Source of the DNA: a bacterium
GTDB lineage: Bacteria > Verrucomicrobiota > Verrucomicrobiia > Chthoniobacterales > Terrimicrobiaceae
DNA: 5,850 nucleotides
Assembly (NCBI GenBank): GCA_009920585.1
Contig: RFZT01000161.1
Location: 1 to 5,850 of the forward strand
Reading direction: 5' to 3'
The notes under the pieces are model-generated. The model searched no databases. It was not told where the DNA came from and was given only the letters and a program-made list of their open reading frames with translations. Shown in pieces: positions 5,737 to 5,850 of the stretch. The first letter of the stretch is position 1; each line of letters starts with the position of its first letter. The position numbers were made by a program, and so were the translations under genes.

Positions 5737-5850
5737 ATGCCCATCCATCCATCCAGCACTGAGACACTCTCCCGCCGATCATTCATTAAGGCTGGGCTTG
5801 CTACCGCAGCCGGCACGATTTTTTTCCCCTACATCGCTCGATCGAATCCC
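5737..5850 (+). CDS. Partial Tat-exported oxidoreductase, third Gfo/Idh/MocA copy (runs off the right edge)
   Basis: An ATG at 5737, 20 bases after the previous stop, opens a frame to the window edge encoding 38 residues: MPIHPSSTETLSRRSFIKAG, then a hydrophobic Tat segment ending IARSNP. Only the signal region is visible. From LSRR to the edge it matches the preceding oxidoreductase in 26 of 28 residues (Leu to Ile and Ser to Gly), which makes a tandem paralog of that gene by far the likeliest identity. The catalytic domains lie outside the window, so a truncated or different mature protein with a borrowed signal cannot be excluded. There is no Shine-Dalgarno sequence, and no terminator in the short spacer, so it should be cotranscribed with the genes upstream. 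Confidence 0.8.
   Translation, partial: MPIHPSSTETLSRRSFIKAGLATAAGTIFFPYIARSNP
5767..5850 (+). repeat. Paralogous direct repeat, copy 2 (Tat signal region)
   Basis: This is the partner of 4460-4543. The identical stretch occupies 5809-5850 and stops only because the window ends, so the true extent of the duplication is unknown. The N-terminal codons upstream (5737-5766) do not match those of the other copy, so the left boundary of the duplicated DNA lies at or close to the twin-arginine motif. Confidence 0.9.

Overview
The window reads as part of a chromosomal operon from a Gram-negative heterotroph. The best fit is the Planctomycetota-Verrucomicrobiota group, with Verrucomicrobiota my first guess. 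This rests on gene content (several Tat-exported Gfo/Idh/MocA oxidoreductases next to a DUF1080 protein), GC near 60% in the coding part, and start codons without Shine-Dalgarno sequences. The taxonomic call is inference; there is no rRNA or phylogenetic marker here.

Layout: positions 1-322 are AT-rich (about 40% GC by hand count). They hold the probable 5' end of a minus-strand gene running off the left edge (171 to 1) and a divergent intergenic/promoter region (172-322). From 323 to the right edge all genes are on the plus strand and almost gapless. In order they are: a DoxX-like four-helix membrane protein (323-859), a Tat-exported Gfo/Idh/MocA oxidoreductase (847-2241), a Sec-exported discoidin-like (F5/8 type C) domain protein (2238-2894), a Sec-exported DUF1080 / 3-keto-disaccharide hydrolase family protein (2905-3789), a Sec-exported ankyrin-repeat protein (3786-4433), a second Tat-exported Gfo/Idh/MocA oxidoreductase (4430-5716), and the first 38 codons of a third (5737 to the edge). 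Three junctions are ATGA stop/start overlaps and one is a 13-nt overlap. No terminator is visible, so this looks like one transcription unit that continues to the right.

How the genes may work together: Gfo/Idh/MocA enzymes can oxidise a sugar hydroxyl, for instance at C3 of a glycoside, using a bound nicotinamide cofactor. DUF1080 family proteins are linked to cleavage of 3-keto-glycosides. Two or three exported dehydrogenases, a DUF1080 protein and a possible carbohydrate-binding discoidin protein together suggest an extracytoplasmic, oxidative route of glycoside breakdown. The DoxX-like membrane protein could couple to the quinone pool, and the exported ankyrin protein could be a scaffold or inhibitor; both roles are speculative.

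The oddest local features are a 33-bp in-frame tandem duplication in the DUF1080 gene whose two copies differ only at synonymous sites, and a near-identical Tat signal region shared by the last two oxidoreductase genes, including 42 identical bases that run exactly to the window edge.
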